DNA from: Lepturacanthus savala
Lineage: Eukaryota > Chordata > Actinopteri > Scombriformes > Trichiuridae
Assembly: GCA_030544235.1 (NCBI GenBank)
Contig: CM060484.1
Coordinates: forward strand, 20,084,031-20,148,030
Reading direction: 5' to 3'
Length of the DNA: 64,000 bases
The notes beneath the pieces are model-generated. The model was not told the DNA's origin. It did no database searches and worked only from the letters and a program-made list of their open reading frames with translations. Shown in pieces: positions 45,536 to 58,047 of this stretch; position 1 is the stretch's first letter, and the number at the start of each line of letters is the position of its first letter. Both the position numbers and the translations under genes were made by a program.

Positions 45536-46979
45536 AGTGCATCAATTAGTTTTATCACCTGATCCATTTTTTAGATATTTGTATGTTTTAAATAATTCTA
45601 TTTCTATATGAGGATATTTACCATTCTTCTTGTTTGCCGTGTTCAAAATTCTTGCTGGCCTGTTCACGGCTGCATTAAATTACTTTCATTTCATTAGTTT
45701 CAGTGGAGGAACACATATGGGAGGTTTTTGTTGCTCCACCTTCACAGAAGCTTTGTTTGTTTGTTCATTAGTGAACAGAATTAATTGGACAACAATAAAT
45801 CTGAGTCTTTATGCTAAGCTAAGCTAACTGTTTCCTGCCTGTAGCTTCATATTATCTGAGTTAAAGTCTCTAAGAAAGAAAAAGAGTATATACCCAGTAT
45901 GTCAGAGGAGCACGTAGCACTTGACCATCCACTGAGATGTGTAATGATGTCAGTGTGTGGAATGATGACTGCCTCTGGTCTATAAACTGCCTCTCGCTGT
46001 CACACACACAGAAAACAGCAGGTCATAGCTCTGAAAATGACGGCTTGAATGGTACAAACCATTGACGCGGCGGGTGATTCACGTGCTGCAGGTGGATTAT
46101 CGGTGACAGACACCTGCAGCCACAGCGTGTGATGAACGAGCAAGTGATGACAAGCTATAGGGCAAGCCTACAGCACAAAACTGTGTGTTAGTGTGTGTGT
46201 GTGTTTGTGTTTGTACTACAGTAATAAGCACTATGAGAAGTCTTGCACTCATTTAGATGTGGATATTACAGGAGAATATGTGAAAAGTAGCTGTGCAGCT
46301 GCTTAAAAGGATAGTTTTTATTTTTCAGGTCCAATTTTGGGTTAAAGGAGTATTCTGCATTCTTCTTCTTTTATATTTTTGTAGGATTAGATTAGTTATG
46401 TCTTATATTTTATATCATCACATTTTAATCTTTGTATGTTTGTTTTTGTAAATTATGATTGTATTCTATGCTCATATGTTTGAAACTGTGTTGTATTGTT
46501 TCGTTTCATGCAGCTTCCTGTCCCATCTGTGCTCAGTGATGAGATTAATGAACAGGCTTGGTGACTCATTCACCCACTTATGAAATGAATAAAGTGGTCT
46601 GTATTTCATACTTTATGGACTATTATACTGCGTATATCTTCTATAAAATGTTGATAGACCATATTCTTTAATGCTGCCAAACAGTACAAATGCTGCTCAG
46701 AGGAGGTGTGTTTTGGAGCGATGGGTTGATTGGGATGATGATGAATCTGGCCTTTGTGAGGGGGATTATTATCAATAATGTGTCGATTACACAGCAGGGA
46801 CTCAATGTGTTTACAGAAAGCCAATATATTCAGTGAAGTGACTCAAAACACCAAACACCCCTTCATATTCATAAAAAACAATATATTATCATAAACTGTA
46901 TGTTCTAGAAATTAATTTTGGTTTTTTTTTAATTAGTTTATGTTAAAGACTATAAACTAATATTATCTAGACTTTACAG

Positions 46980-47242
46980 CTGGAGCAATTAGCCAATTAG
47001 TTGACTAACCATTACATTAATCAATCACAATTTTAATCGATTAATTAAAACTGATGATCTTTGGGATGTGGACTGTTAGTCTGAATAAAAAAAAGATATT
47101 TTAGGGCAAATCTTAAACTTTTGGAACAGTGATTGACATTTTACAGCATTTTATGAATCAAACAACTAATTGATTAATTGTTTTAATAATTCATACATTA
47201 AGCGACTACTAAAATAGTCACAGTCATAATAACTGCAGCCCT
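46980..47242 (-). mobile_element. hAT-like MITE, copy G
   Basis: Reverse orientation. It contains TGATGATCTTTGGGATGTGG, ATTGACATTTTACAGCATTT and the end ATAACTGCAGCCCTA. The left end GAGCAATTAGCCAATTAG is degraded. Confidence 0.6.
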
Positions 47243-47967
47243 ACTCTACTTTAAACTGTACCTCATATTTTCAAAAATATACACTTTTGAAAAAATATTT
47301 GAAACTAGATTTTATTTTTTTCGATGATTTGTCCTATGAGCATAATACATGTGAGTCTGAATCACATGAGCCTCATTGAATGCTATAAGGCTGCATTTTG
47401 TCCCGGCATAGGTGATGATCAGGCAGCAGGACGGGGTCTTGTTGTCATCCCCTGAGGGACGAACAACGTTTTCTGCAGTAAAGCAAGCTGTGCGTGGAAA
47501 ATCTGCCTCCCCACATGCTATGTTTTGTAATAGAATCTTGCTGCATCTGTCATTGAACAACAATGAATGTCTTCTATAATAAATAATTATACAGAATTAT
47601 TAATTACAGTTAGACAACTGTTTTACAGCCTTAAACCCTTCTCTTAATTTGTTCTTTCTTTTCTCCATCAGTGGAACATTGTCAAAACCAATGGAATAAA
47701 GCACAAGAGGTGAAAATTTAATGGAAGATCTTGTCAAAAGCTCCAAAAATAAACTAATTAAGCAGACATATTAAATTCTTCAAACACTATTTGATCAGAA
47801 ATCTGCTCGGCACATTATTCCTGTTTCTTAAAGGAAAATATGTGTACACACACACACAGTACAGTTTGTGGAAAGTAACACCAATACTACACTATTACAT
47901 TATAATAATATAATATACTATAATAATAATAAATTTGTTTATGTAAATAGTAAATGTTTTCTTTGTG

Positions 47968-47973
<6 letters not shown>

Positions 47974-48021
<48 letters not shown>

Positions 48022-48026
48022 CACAC

Positions 48027-48060
<34 letters not shown>
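47974..48060. repeat. Compound (TA)n/(CA)n microsatellite
   Basis: TA runs interrupted by TTATATACACACA, then ending in an AC run. Confidence 0.93.
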
Positions 48061-50333
48061 TTAGTTGGCTTGAGAGTGTAGTTGGATCACATATATATTT
48101 TTTAGTTCCCTTTAAAACGTCCCATGTTTCCTTTAAACACACACAGGTCACTCCTAATGAGGAGTTATGACACAAACAGTGACGCACAAAGTGACGAGGA
48201 GGGCGAGCGGCCAGCATGTGGGAGATCAGGGCTCGGGGCATATTTTAAAGACATTCTTTCCAGGTAGCAGCAGCCGCTACATTTGGATCTGTGACATTTG
48301 AAGTGAGGAGAAACTGTCCTATGACTGAAAAAGCTTTAAATGTATAAAACTGAACATAATATATGTTCTACCCATAGGTTTATTAATACAGAAGCAAGCT
48401 GTCTTCGTTGACTTTAGTACAGATCATGTCTCAGGCTGGAAACAGGAGATCTGTGTGCACTTCAGGTGTCATCATTAAGTGTTTCCTTAATTGCCAGCAA
48501 TTTCCTCCCAAACTAACAAGACATGATTAATCAACAGAAGAGTCAAACTTCACAATCATTAGAAGTCTTCAGAACAAGACATTTTAAAGACAGGAAATAA
48601 AGACACAATTACACAAGTGTTTTGAACAGTGAGCATGTGTGTGTGTGTGCGTGTGTTTTTGTGTGTGAGGGCAATCATAAGTGACAGTGGGAATATAAAT
48701 ATCCACATTTAAAAATGTTCAAACGACTCTTGCCATTGATTGCAACCTTTTAGGAATAGGACAAAAAAAACATAATTACAGCAGCTTCCCACAGGGAGCT
48801 GCAGTGATTATCCTGCTCGATTACATCCAATCACAGACAAATTGCATTGTAACAGTGAGGGTTTGTGCAAAAGCGCCATCTGTGCACATAAAACCCTCGT
48901 GCTTGCCAATTGTGTTTTGTTTCAGTAATTTTCCTGCACGTCACAGCCGAGAATGTCATCGCAGATGAACTGTCTGGTTTTGGTATTTTTGGAAATGTGA
49001 GGAGGAAAATCCTACAAAAGGCAGCTTCAGTCAACGCTTTTGTTTTGCCCAAAGTAAGAATAATATCAGCATTTCTGCTGGAGGGGGAAACGTGTCTGTG
49101 TGATTGGCTGATGCTGCTGGACCCAGGTGGTCACTGTGAACGGGGATCGCGTCATCCAGACACCGAGACACCATACAAGTCATTTTCTAAAAGTAAATCG
49201 AGTGCAAGCTGAATTAGATGTGATGAATACAACAGTGTCTCTCTCTTCTTCAAATGTTTTATATTTTTACCTCGTAAAGTTTTTATATATTGTCCTTATG
49301 TTTTAAATTCTCATAGATTTATATTTCATTCTCAAAAACGTCATTGTACAGTGCAACTGACTTTTCTCTGTGCAACGGACAATATTAAGATTTGATATAT
49401 TATCAATATATTCATAAGTGTACAATATTTATTAAAGAATTTTCCTTCTTATCTTATCTCTCATGACTTCCCATATTGATTTTGTGAAACCTTATTTCAG
49501 TATAATAGCTCCATTAAAATGTTGATTCCATACTGATGCAATAGTTTTCACAATCTAAAATGTCTCATTTACTAATAATAAGTCAGTCAGAGACCTTTTG
49601 CTGCAGAATGGGCATGTTTAGTTCAAACAATTTGTCACGTTAAAAAAAAGACAATGCTCAAATATTATTTGAAAACATTGTACATCTCAGGAAAGGAGAC
49701 ATTACATTTATGCAAGATGAGTTTGGGTGAAGTTCACAGCCGCAGGAGGAAGAAGTTTTTCTCCTCTGAGGAGGACAACAAGGTACAAAGAAGGTTCATA
49801 AATGCATCATCAATCTTTGTTGACACCTTGAGAGGAAACTCAACAGCTGACATTTATAAAGGAAATAACAGAATGATTTTAAAAACACTTTTTTAGCTGG
49901 AAGAATAGTCATTTTAAAGTAACAATGCCACTGAGTTAGCAATAATAAAAACAATAATGAGGCTTCTACACTGTTTTCACACATAAAACCAGGAGAGAAA
50001 GAGATTAACGATTAAAGGCATAACAAAGGCAACACATGACAGATTCATGAAGGGCACTTATTTACTGGTAATTAACATCAATTCAACATAAAAGTGATTT
50101 GGATCAGAAAAGCTTGATGTGAGATCACAGGCATTGTTTAACAGCTCCAGGCTGAATATTCTACATTCATTAATATTACATCATATGCCGTGGGAAATGC
50201 AAATTATTTAACTCATGAGGAATTAACCGTTTTGTTTTTAATTTAATGATATTTTTAAAACGTAAAAAAAAATGCAAATTGACAAAGTGAAACTGATGCT
50301 GACAGAGACTTTGAGTTGCTTTCCTGCAGGCGT

Positions 50334-53134
50334 CTACTTGGCTTTCTTCTGCTGCTCCTGGAAGAAGTCGTTGCAGGCGACAGTCAGCGCAGCCACCAAC
50401 ACAACAAACTCATTGAAATCCACCTCATTGTCTTTGTTAGAATCCAGATCGTTCATGATTTTCTCCACCAGCATCGGATCTTTTTGAGACTGCGAACAGG
50501 ACAAAAAATTAATTCAACAAACAAACAGGATAAAGCTCTTTTAATGATTCCCACGTGTAACTAATAAACCAAACAACCCTTTGAGTAATTAAAATGCTCC
50601 TTCGGCTTAATACCACGTGTCGGTCATGATATAGGATGCATATATCCATGGAGGATGAATAACATCCAAGACTAGTTATTGAAGCCTTATTTTGACTCAA
50701 GGCAGAAGCTGCCATTGGTGTCCAGAGTGATGCTGCTGCTGCTATTGCTGCTAAATGACCTGTGAGCTGCAGCTGATCACACACAACATTTATTGCTTTG
50801 CTCATTTCCTCCAGGCTCCAGAAACAAGACATGTCTTTCCTTTTTCCATCCACCAACCTCCAAGGGAACTGTCATATTTGGAGCTATTTGGAGCAAAAGG
50901 TTCAAATTTCAACCCCACAAACGTACATAAATATTACTTCAGTTCCAGTTTTTTTATGCATTTAGTAGGATTTTTTTAATGACCAAAAAGCGACATTTAA
51001 GTCTAAAGTTGACAGTCTAGAAACAAGCAGCTAAACAGAATACTGCATGTCTTATCAGGTATTCACAGACAAACTAGATTCATTTCTTATCAGTGTCAAG
51101 ATAAATTTGATTTTCATGCTTTCTGCTTTTTAACAAAACCTTGTTTCACAGTCGATTGGCAGCATAGTAGCAACATTACAAACTTAGATGAAAAGACAAC
51201 GAAGTGAAACATATTTTATTTGCTTATGTATTTTTTTTTTAATTTGCAGAACCAAAATAAATGTTTTGACAAAGTTTGTGTATTCTGCTCACTGAGAAAG
51301 AACAGCCTTGTTTTCATCTTCCATTTTCAGAAATGGTATATTTAGCTTAAAGGTACAGGGTGTAAGAATTAACAGCATTTAGCAGCGTCTAGTGGAACAG
51401 ACTTGGCAGAAATGGAACATTCGTAAGTAAGTTTTAATTAGTATATGATAGATTGACTGATTGGGTTGTTTGTTCTTTCATATTAGTTGGATTTGTTTAT
51501 TTCAGGTATAAGGAGTGAGGTTGGTTAGTGTTAGGGTAAGAATATCAGAGGCTATGTAGCAGCAGTGCAGGAAGGTCATGGCGTTGCCATAAGATCTATG
51601 AATTTATGAGCAGGTGCCCATAGTCATAGTGCATCTCCATGTTTCTATGGTAACCCAGAATGGACAAATCGCACTAAAGACCATTTGCATTTTTCATAGC
51701 CAACATAGTTTTGCCTTCATGCTTGGGATAGTCGGTTGATTTTAATCTGTATAATTGGTTCCAATTGGAAGAATTAATCCTAAGGTTTATCAGAAGAATT
51801 CAAAGATTTTAATTTGTCAAATAGTTTCACATAATTTGTTCAATCTACTTTACCAAACTGAAATAAACTAAAAAAGAAAGCTTACGATTCATAAAAAGTG
51901 AAATAATTAAATTTTAAATAGAGGAAAAAATCAAAGGACATGTCCGCACCTTTTCCTCTGCTCTGAGTTTCATCAACATATTCTTACAGTTTGTAGTTTC
52001 TGGCAACATCTAGTGTAATGTATCACAGGTGTGTAGCAGAAAAGCCAGTGAAAAACATGAAAAAAAAAAATAAAACTAAGAATAGTAATCACTATTGTAG
52101 AAACATGCTGGTGCAACATGGCAGCCCTGCAGAGGGAAATGGCTCCTATGTAGATAAAAATCCACTATATAATTCTTATTTTGACTGAATTATATACTAA
52201 TAACTTAAAAGTATTATATTCTATTTCCTCCAAGTCTGTTCCGCTAAAAGCTGCTAAATCCTGCACACTGTCCCTTTAATACCACATATATCTGAATTAA
52301 AACAGTATAGTTATCTATAAAGCCTGGGTTTGCTAGTAAGGAAGTTTTCTGTTGGAGGAGGGGGATATGAACCTCGCCGGGGCACCGTCTATTCTCAGAG
52401 GTGGATGTAGCCCTTGGGGATGTGATGACATCATGGAGGTGTCTATATTTGGAGGTGAAATGGGCCACTGATGATGATGTGTGAGCACCTGAGGCTTCCC
52501 GTCCACATGAGAGAGTGGAAAATGAGCGAGAAGAAAAAAATATATATCTAAAGGCGTCAGGAGGTTTGATTCTTAAAGCCTCGGCTCTATTGGTCTCAAT
52601 CATTTGAAATTGTGTCCACGCGCTGCTATCGCACAGGCACAGGGGCTTATCTGAAATGACCTTATCTATCTCCCTCTCTGCAGCCTTTATTGGTGAGAGC
52701 CAGCAGCAGTTACACTCTGACAGCAGGATAGCGATCAATGAGAAAACAATTTCCTTTAGACAAGGTCAAAAAGCTTGTTCTTAAATCATTCGGTTGTCGA
52801 GGTAACGACGACGCATCATCCAGTAAAAATCTGAGTAAAAATCTTTTCTGAGCAAATTAAGACTGAGGATTTCTTTACATTCAATTCCACGACTGTTCAT
52901 CTCGTAAATTCTCCCACACGGTGAGGCATAACTTCAGTTTAAATAGGCAATAAGCCAAATAAAGTTCAAAATAAGCAGAAAAGTCTAGTTTACCGTGAGG
53001 AAGTCGGTGAGCTCACTGTTCAGGAGTTGCTTCAACTCGCCTTTGTTCAGCTTGTATTTGTCTCCGTCGTTTCCAGAGTAGTTGTAGAAAACTGTAATCA
53101 GTGCATCCATTGCACCCTCGAGCTGGCTCGGCAT
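50334..53134 (-). CDS. s100z: S100Z, EF-hand calcium-binding protein, complete coding region
   Basis: S100 proteins are small dimeric EF-hand calcium sensors that expose a hydrophobic target-binding face on binding calcium. Coding exons 53134-52994 (47 codons) and 50489-50334 (51 codons plus stop TAG) meet at phase 0, with donor ACG|GTAAAC and acceptor TTCGCAG|TCT, giving 98 residues (human S100Z has 99). Residues 20-33 form the 14-residue S100-type pseudo EF-loop, with DKYKLNKGE. Residues 63-74 form a canonical 12-residue loop with Asp63, Asn65, Asp67, Glu69, Asp71 and Glu74 in liganding positions. The DNEVDFNEFVV and VAALTVACND stretches are near-identical to mammalian S100Z, which separates it from S100A paralogues. 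The splice position between the two EF-hands is standard for the family. The 2.5-kb intron carries a TTAA-flanked transposon. Confidence 0.95.
51351..52275. mobile_element. 925-bp nonautonomous DNA transposon with long inverted ends, flanked by TTAA, in the s100z intron
   Basis: The left end (51351-51425: AGGTACAGGGTGTAAGAATT, AGCAGCGTCTAG, GGAACAGACTTGGCAGAAAT) and the reverse complement of the right end (GGGACAGTGTGCAGGATTTA, AGCAGCTTTTAG, GGAACAGACTTGGAGGAAAT) align over about 60 bp. Both sides carry TTAA (51347-51350 and 52276-52279), which would fit a piggyBac-type target, although TTAA could also be part of the inverted end. No transposase-like frame is present. Confidence 0.8.
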
Positions 53135-53383
53135 TCTGCTGGTAGGCTAATAACAACTCTGGAAACAAAAATGTAATATTAAATGAGTAAAACTACACAG
53201 TAAAATCGCCAGTGTAAAGGGTTAAGCATACTTACTACTACTTCACTACTAGTGTTCAAATGAGCTCTTTTTTTTTTTACCTCTTTAAGTGTTATTATTC
53301 ACACTAGAGATATTACTATGTAACATAAAAGTAGGAAAAAGAGGGAAAAAAATAAGATTGGTCCAGGGGAAAAGTGAACTTAC

Positions 53384-53540
53384 CTGGTTAGAGTCCTGTG
53401 CAAATGTGACAAGCTGCTGCAGCACAGCTTGTTTATTAGGGAACAAGGGGAAGCTAAGCAGGGCCATCCTCTACCTTCGCTGTGCTAATTAATTCCACAG
53501 GTGAGGCTGTAACATGGTAACTGTCTTCCTTTTCCAGCTT
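53384..53540 (-). other. s100z: Probable noncoding first exon of s100z (5' boundary approximate)
   Basis: On the minus strand a perfect consensus donor CAG|GTAAGT ends an exon at 53384, and a good acceptor TTTGTTTCCAG precedes the coding exon, which would start at 53158. S100 genes typically have a noncoding first exon, so this is the likely one. It contains an upstream ATG at 53467 opening a 28-codon frame that, after splicing, would stop three codons into exon 2, before the S100Z start. The 5' end is a guess; RNA evidence is needed. Confidence 0.5.
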
Positions 53541-54001
53541 TAATCAGTGCTGTTAAGTGAAAAACAAGACATGTACCAGTGCAGCCCAGGAGGCCCGCGG
53601 GGATTCATCAAACCCAGAGCAGTGCCACAGGTTTTCCCCTGAAGTGACTCCAGCACTCTGCAATACTGCATCAGAGAAGTGTCTTTATCTAAAGAACTGA
53701 GCTGCTTTATCTACTCCTTACAATGATAAAAAGGGATGTTTTTTATGATTTGAGCCACTTTCTACAGACATTTATCTTTGTACATGACCCATGTAAACAT
53801 TATACTTTATATAGGAATGATGACTTACTTATATTCTTCAGCCTTGAAGAAATTGGGCCTCTGTCTTCACGTCTGTCTGTGTGGAAAATTACTGTAGAGA
53901 GTAAATGAGAAATAGCACAAGGAAAAATATGTACTATAATTAATTTATTGTATTGTGCTCGGGGGAGAGTTGAGGTTTCAACTGATTTTTTTCCCCTCAT
54001 C

Positions 54002-54060
54002 TACAGTGGTGGCCAGAAGTAAGTAAGCACACACATACTGGAGTTTTCTAGAGTATTTCA
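54002..54060 (+). mobile_element. Possible Tc1-type terminal fragment
   Basis: TACAGTGGTGGCCAGAAGTA resembles the TACAGTGGNGGCCAAAAGT end of a fish Tc1 family. The following sequence is not recognisable and no partner end was found. Confidence 0.35.
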
Positions 54061-55618
54061 ATTTCCTGATTTATACAACCTCAACATGATTCAGTGTTGT
54101 ATTTAAAAAAAACTATAATAATTGCTACAACAATGATCTCAAAGACCAATTTTGATTGGTAAAAAGTCTCAGTGAGATATGCATCCAAACCAAAGAAGTC
54201 ATATAAAATACTTTGTTATACAGTCAATTAAATAAATATAAATGAATAAGTGTATAGAATACAGTTGTAATAATACAGTTTTAAACAAGTAACACTTTCA
54301 TAGACAACAATAACATTACTTTCATACTTCAATTACATTTGTGTTCATGTAGCTCATGTCACATTTTGAATAAAAGATTTCTATGTGTAATTAATTTTTA
54401 TATTTATTCTGTGAGAATTTCAATCACACTGTGTGATCCTAAGTGAAAATATTGAGCATGTTTTTCATTATATTGACTTCTAGTGTCTTTTTTAGCACAA
54501 GAGTGGAAATGGGCTTAAATATAAATGTGACCGTTAAAGTCAAATAAATCAAACCTGTATGAACTTTGTTTGCCTTCTCTCAGTCTCAACCTATGATTCA
54601 CAAGCATCACATTCACATCCATAAGGTGTATGAAATGACAAGATTTATCCTTTGTTTTTTGTGTGACTGTCCCCTCAAACCTGATTGACCCTCTTCTCTC
54701 TGATAGAACTGTCTTTAGTCCCCAGCCCCCAAACACAATACCTGAGGGATGTTAGATGTCAGGTGCACCCGCAACTTTTCTTCCACAGCCAAGAACCATG
54801 TTTCCATTTATTAAGGTGATGAAACTGTTTCCCTCACAGCTGCTAACTGTAACTCTGAGTAAAAAAGACAAAACAGAATGTTAAACAAGTTATTACATGT
54901 AAGGACAATTAATAAGGTATCACATCAGTCACCCAATAGACTGTGGATGAAAACTAAGTCATATTTAATCATCATTAGATTTAATTATTTATCAAATAAT
55001 ATATAGGAAACACAGGCCAATCTGTCAATCAAATAAAAGTTGTTTATTGCATTTATGTTAAGATACATGTCTACCCTCTAGAGGTTAAACAGCAGCACTG
55101 AAGCATCTCAACAAACAACCACCTTCACTGAGGATAATCAATATGCAAACAATCACTATACAATCATTTCTTATTGTTTTATTCAAATATTCAGAGACAA
55201 AATGCAGTTAACACATTTTATTTAAAAAAAAAAACTCCCTGCTCATGGTGTTTAAGGTGTTAAATAAACGATGGTCTCCTACCTTCCTCATAGATGATGC
55301 ATCATTTTATGTTGTTCAGGTTCTCTGCAGCATCTTCAAGGTCACAACAAAGACGAGTCTAGATGATGTTTCCATCTTCTATGGGCTTTGAAATGGGGCT
55401 TTGAAATGATTTTCTCGCAATACAGAGACAAGCTCAATAAACATTAAGGAGAGAGGAGCTCATATTCTCATTTTTACAGTCATTTTCACCTATAAATACA
55501 GTATATATAACACAATATTAATCCTATATGTCTGTTTTTTTGTTTCGTTATGTAATTGTCTTTGTAAAGTGTCTGAGCACCGGGAAATATAAATTAAATA
55601 AATTATATAAAACGAATA

Positions 55619-55620
<2 letters not shown>

Positions 55621-55654
<34 letters not shown>
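55621..55654. repeat. (TTA)11 microsatellite
   Basis: 34 bp of uninterrupted TTA triplets. Confidence 0.93.
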
Positions 55655-55655
<1 letters not shown>

Positions 55656-55758
55656 GAGTAGTATAGTATTTATTTTCAGATATTAAAATTTACTATCATA
55701 ATAAACAGCAATGACAGCATGTATGCAAGTTGAAGATATAGTATTATGTATGAAGAGA

Positions 55759-55760
<2 letters not shown>

Positions 55761-55816
<56 letters not shown>
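55761..55816. repeat. (GT)28 microsatellite
   Basis: 56 bp of uninterrupted GT. Confidence 0.96.
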
Positions 55817-55822
<6 letters not shown>

Positions 55823-56904
55823 ATAGAGGAAGCAAACACTGCTGCATACTAAAACAAGTATGAAATCTTAAGAATCTGGAAAACAAATTTTGAACCTACG
55901 TGTTATTTGTGGCTGACACACAGAGACTTTGATGATGCCTGATTGTGGCGCTTGAGAAAAAGTTAAAAGGATCATCAAAGTTATTACAAATAATCTCTGT
56001 GAAGTGGTGAACTGGCACCGAGTTTCATGACAATTAATTGTTGAAATGTGAAACTAGTTCACACACAATCACAGCCTAATTAATAGTTGAGATTTGATGT
56101 TCACCTGTATCTCAACAGGTGAATCATTATTCTGAAAACTCTGAACTAACAAGACAATAACAAGAGACGAGTTTACCTGCTTAAACACAGGATTTACAGA
56201 ATGTATGATGCAGAAAAAGAAATAACATGGGCAGCAGCTCATTCAAATAAACCAACAGCAGAACATGGTTCCCAAGTATTAACAACAATACAAGACTTAT
56301 GGGCAATTGTGAATAAAATCAGCCAAAAAAAAAAGACAATAAGCCTCTAATACAAGTCTTAACGAACCGACTGACACACAGGTATAAGTATTAGAAAACG
56401 CAAATATACTGATAAGCCTAACAAATAAATATAATAAACAGTCTTACCTGAGGTGGATTTCGATGTGTTTTCTTCAAGCTCAAGTCCATCAAAATCCAGT
56501 CAGTGACGTCAGTTCTCTCAGCTGTCGATAAAGAGATTTTAAAGAGATTTCGGTCAATTTTCTTAATTTTAGTCCTGTTTTTCACCCCGACAGTCAGTAA
56601 TGAGCTGTTAATAGAAACAGAAACAACAGTAGTGAATATAAAGATTCAGAGTTCAGTTGTTGCTGCTGGTGTAACGCATGGACATTAGCGTTAGCATCAG
56701 CATTAGCAGCGCAGCTACCGGTAGCTCCGTCTTCTGTCTGTGGGCTCCTTAGCCTTTTGTACATGAATTATGAACATTGTGTTTTGAGTTTGTGTTTTGT
56801 CATGAAAAATTTCTCCAACAAAACGACATCCAAACTGACATAAATTGATGGTGTATGATATCAGTTCTACCCTGAACACGTGCACATTGATGCCACCAGA
56901 GAGC

Positions 56905-57180
56905 GCCACCTGCTGGCAACAGGAAGTTTAATGAACTTCTCTTTCTATAATGAACTAATGAAATCCCTCACAACCATTTCAAATTGTATCTGTGGCCTTT
57001 GTGATGAATGTGTGATGTTTTTAAAACGGTGAGTTTTCAGTGGAGGGCGTGGCCATGGCGAGGTGGCTGGCAACAGGAACTCTCAGTCATTGCACTTTAA
57101 TGAACTTCTCGGGAGATCTTTGTGATGAAACATTTTCAAAACAGTGAGAATTCAGTAAAAGGCGTGGCCATGGAGAATTT
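56905..57180. repeat. Degenerate direct repeat, two units
   Basis: CTGGCAACAGGAA, TTTAATGAACTTCTC, CTTTGTGATGAA, TTTTNAAAACNGTGAG and GGCGTGGCCATGG occur twice in the same order (about 56905-57060 and 57065-57180). The motif GCGTGGCCATGG is common in fish dispersed repeats, so this may be part of a larger family. Confidence 0.6.
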
Positions 57181-57250
57181 AGATCCATTGCCATCAAAGA
57201 GGAACATGCTGTAACTTCATACTTTGTCCTATCTTCAGTATCATCTAGTA

Positions 57251-57452
57251 CACATGTACTGCAATCCAGAAGGGCCGGTGTGGGTGCAGGTTTTTGTTCC
57301 AACCAAGGAGTCACACACCTGACACACCTACTAATGAAGGTCCTCATCAAGGGCTCTAGTGGTTGATTAGTAGAATCAGGTGTGTTACTGCTTGGTTGGA
57401 ACAAAAACCTGCACCCACACCGGCCCTTCTGGATTGCAGTTTGACACCCCTG
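57251..57452. mobile_element. Palindromic MITE with 48-bp perfect arms and 8-bp target-site duplication
   Basis: 57258-57305 is the exact reverse complement of 57393-57440 (48 bp), with an 87-bp spacer. ATCTAGTA at 57243-57250 recurs at 57453-57460. The right terminus reads TTGACACCCCTG, whose complement CAGGGGTGTCAA is a hAT-like end; the left terminus is shortened. No coding capacity; transcription would give a strong hairpin. Confidence 0.85.
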
Positions 57453-57679
57453 ATCTAGTATCATCAGTGACCCGAACACAAGTGACCTTATTGAATTCAT
57501 CACATTGACATCACAAGTCATGACTGCTTGTTTTAAGGCACAGTTTCTGATTACAGGCTGTGTATGTTTCTCTATGGATTGAGCATTTTTGAAACATGTA
57601 TTAATCCACTCTGTCCTGTCATATATACAGTCAAATATGTATAGGGGTCTAATAAATCTATAGGTATTCATTGGAATTA

Positions 57680-58047
57680 GTCAGTCACTCATTTTCTATA
57701 TACCTGCTTATTCCTCATTAGGGTCACAGGGGTCTGCTGGAGCCTATCCCAGCGTGTTACGGCGAGAGGCAGGGATACATCCCAGATGGTCACCAGCCAA
57801 TCGTGGGACACACACACCATTCACTCACACACTCATACCTACGGGCAATTTAGAGTTGCCAATTAACCTCAGCATGTTTTTGAACTGTGGGAGGAAGCCG
57901 GAGTACCCGGTGAAAACCCACGCAGACACGGGGAAAACATGCAAACTCCACACAGAAAGGTCCCAGACCCAGGACCAAGGAGGTCTTGAACCTGCAACCT
58001 TCTTGCTGTGAGGCAACAGCGCTAACCCCTGTGCCACCGTCTCGCCC
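57680..58047 (-). mobile_element. tRNA-derived SINE, full length with A and B boxes, 12-bp target-site duplication
   Basis: On the minus strand it starts GGGCGAGACGGTGGC. It has an A box (TGGCACAGGGG), a B box (GGTTCAAGACC), the shared body and a GACTGACT tail. TCATTGGAATTA at 57668-57679 recurs exactly at 58048-58059. This is the most complete copy in the window and the best reference for the family. Two open frames across it are by-products. Confidence 0.88.

Larger units (their letters stand above)
44709..50333. other. crhbp-s100z intergenic region
   Basis: The 3' ends of crhbp and s100z face each other across 5.8 kb. It holds two hAT-like MITE copies (about 45254-45535 and 46980-47242) and a TA/CA composite microsatellite (47974-48060). 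No coding exon or RNA gene was recognised. No canonical AATAAA for s100z was seen close to its stop on the minus strand; an ATTAAA variant occurs near 50240. Confidence 0.55.

Noticed and set aside
45813..45860. GCTAAGCTAAGCTAACTG motif resembling a fish dispersed repeat
   Set aside because: It is too short to set boundaries or a family, so I left it out of the features.
48910..49212. 100-codon open frame that looks less biased than its neighbours
   Set aside because: No family similarity, no splice partners in a consistent frame and no conservation evidence; could be chance.
52244..52738. 164-codon open frame on the minus strand
   Set aside because: It lies in the s100z intron, partly in the inverted end of the 925-bp transposon, and has no recognisable similarity.
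57087..57671. 194-codon open frame on the minus strand
   Set aside because: It runs through the palindromic MITE and the GCGTGGCCATGG direct repeats, shows no family motif, and has no splice or promoter support.
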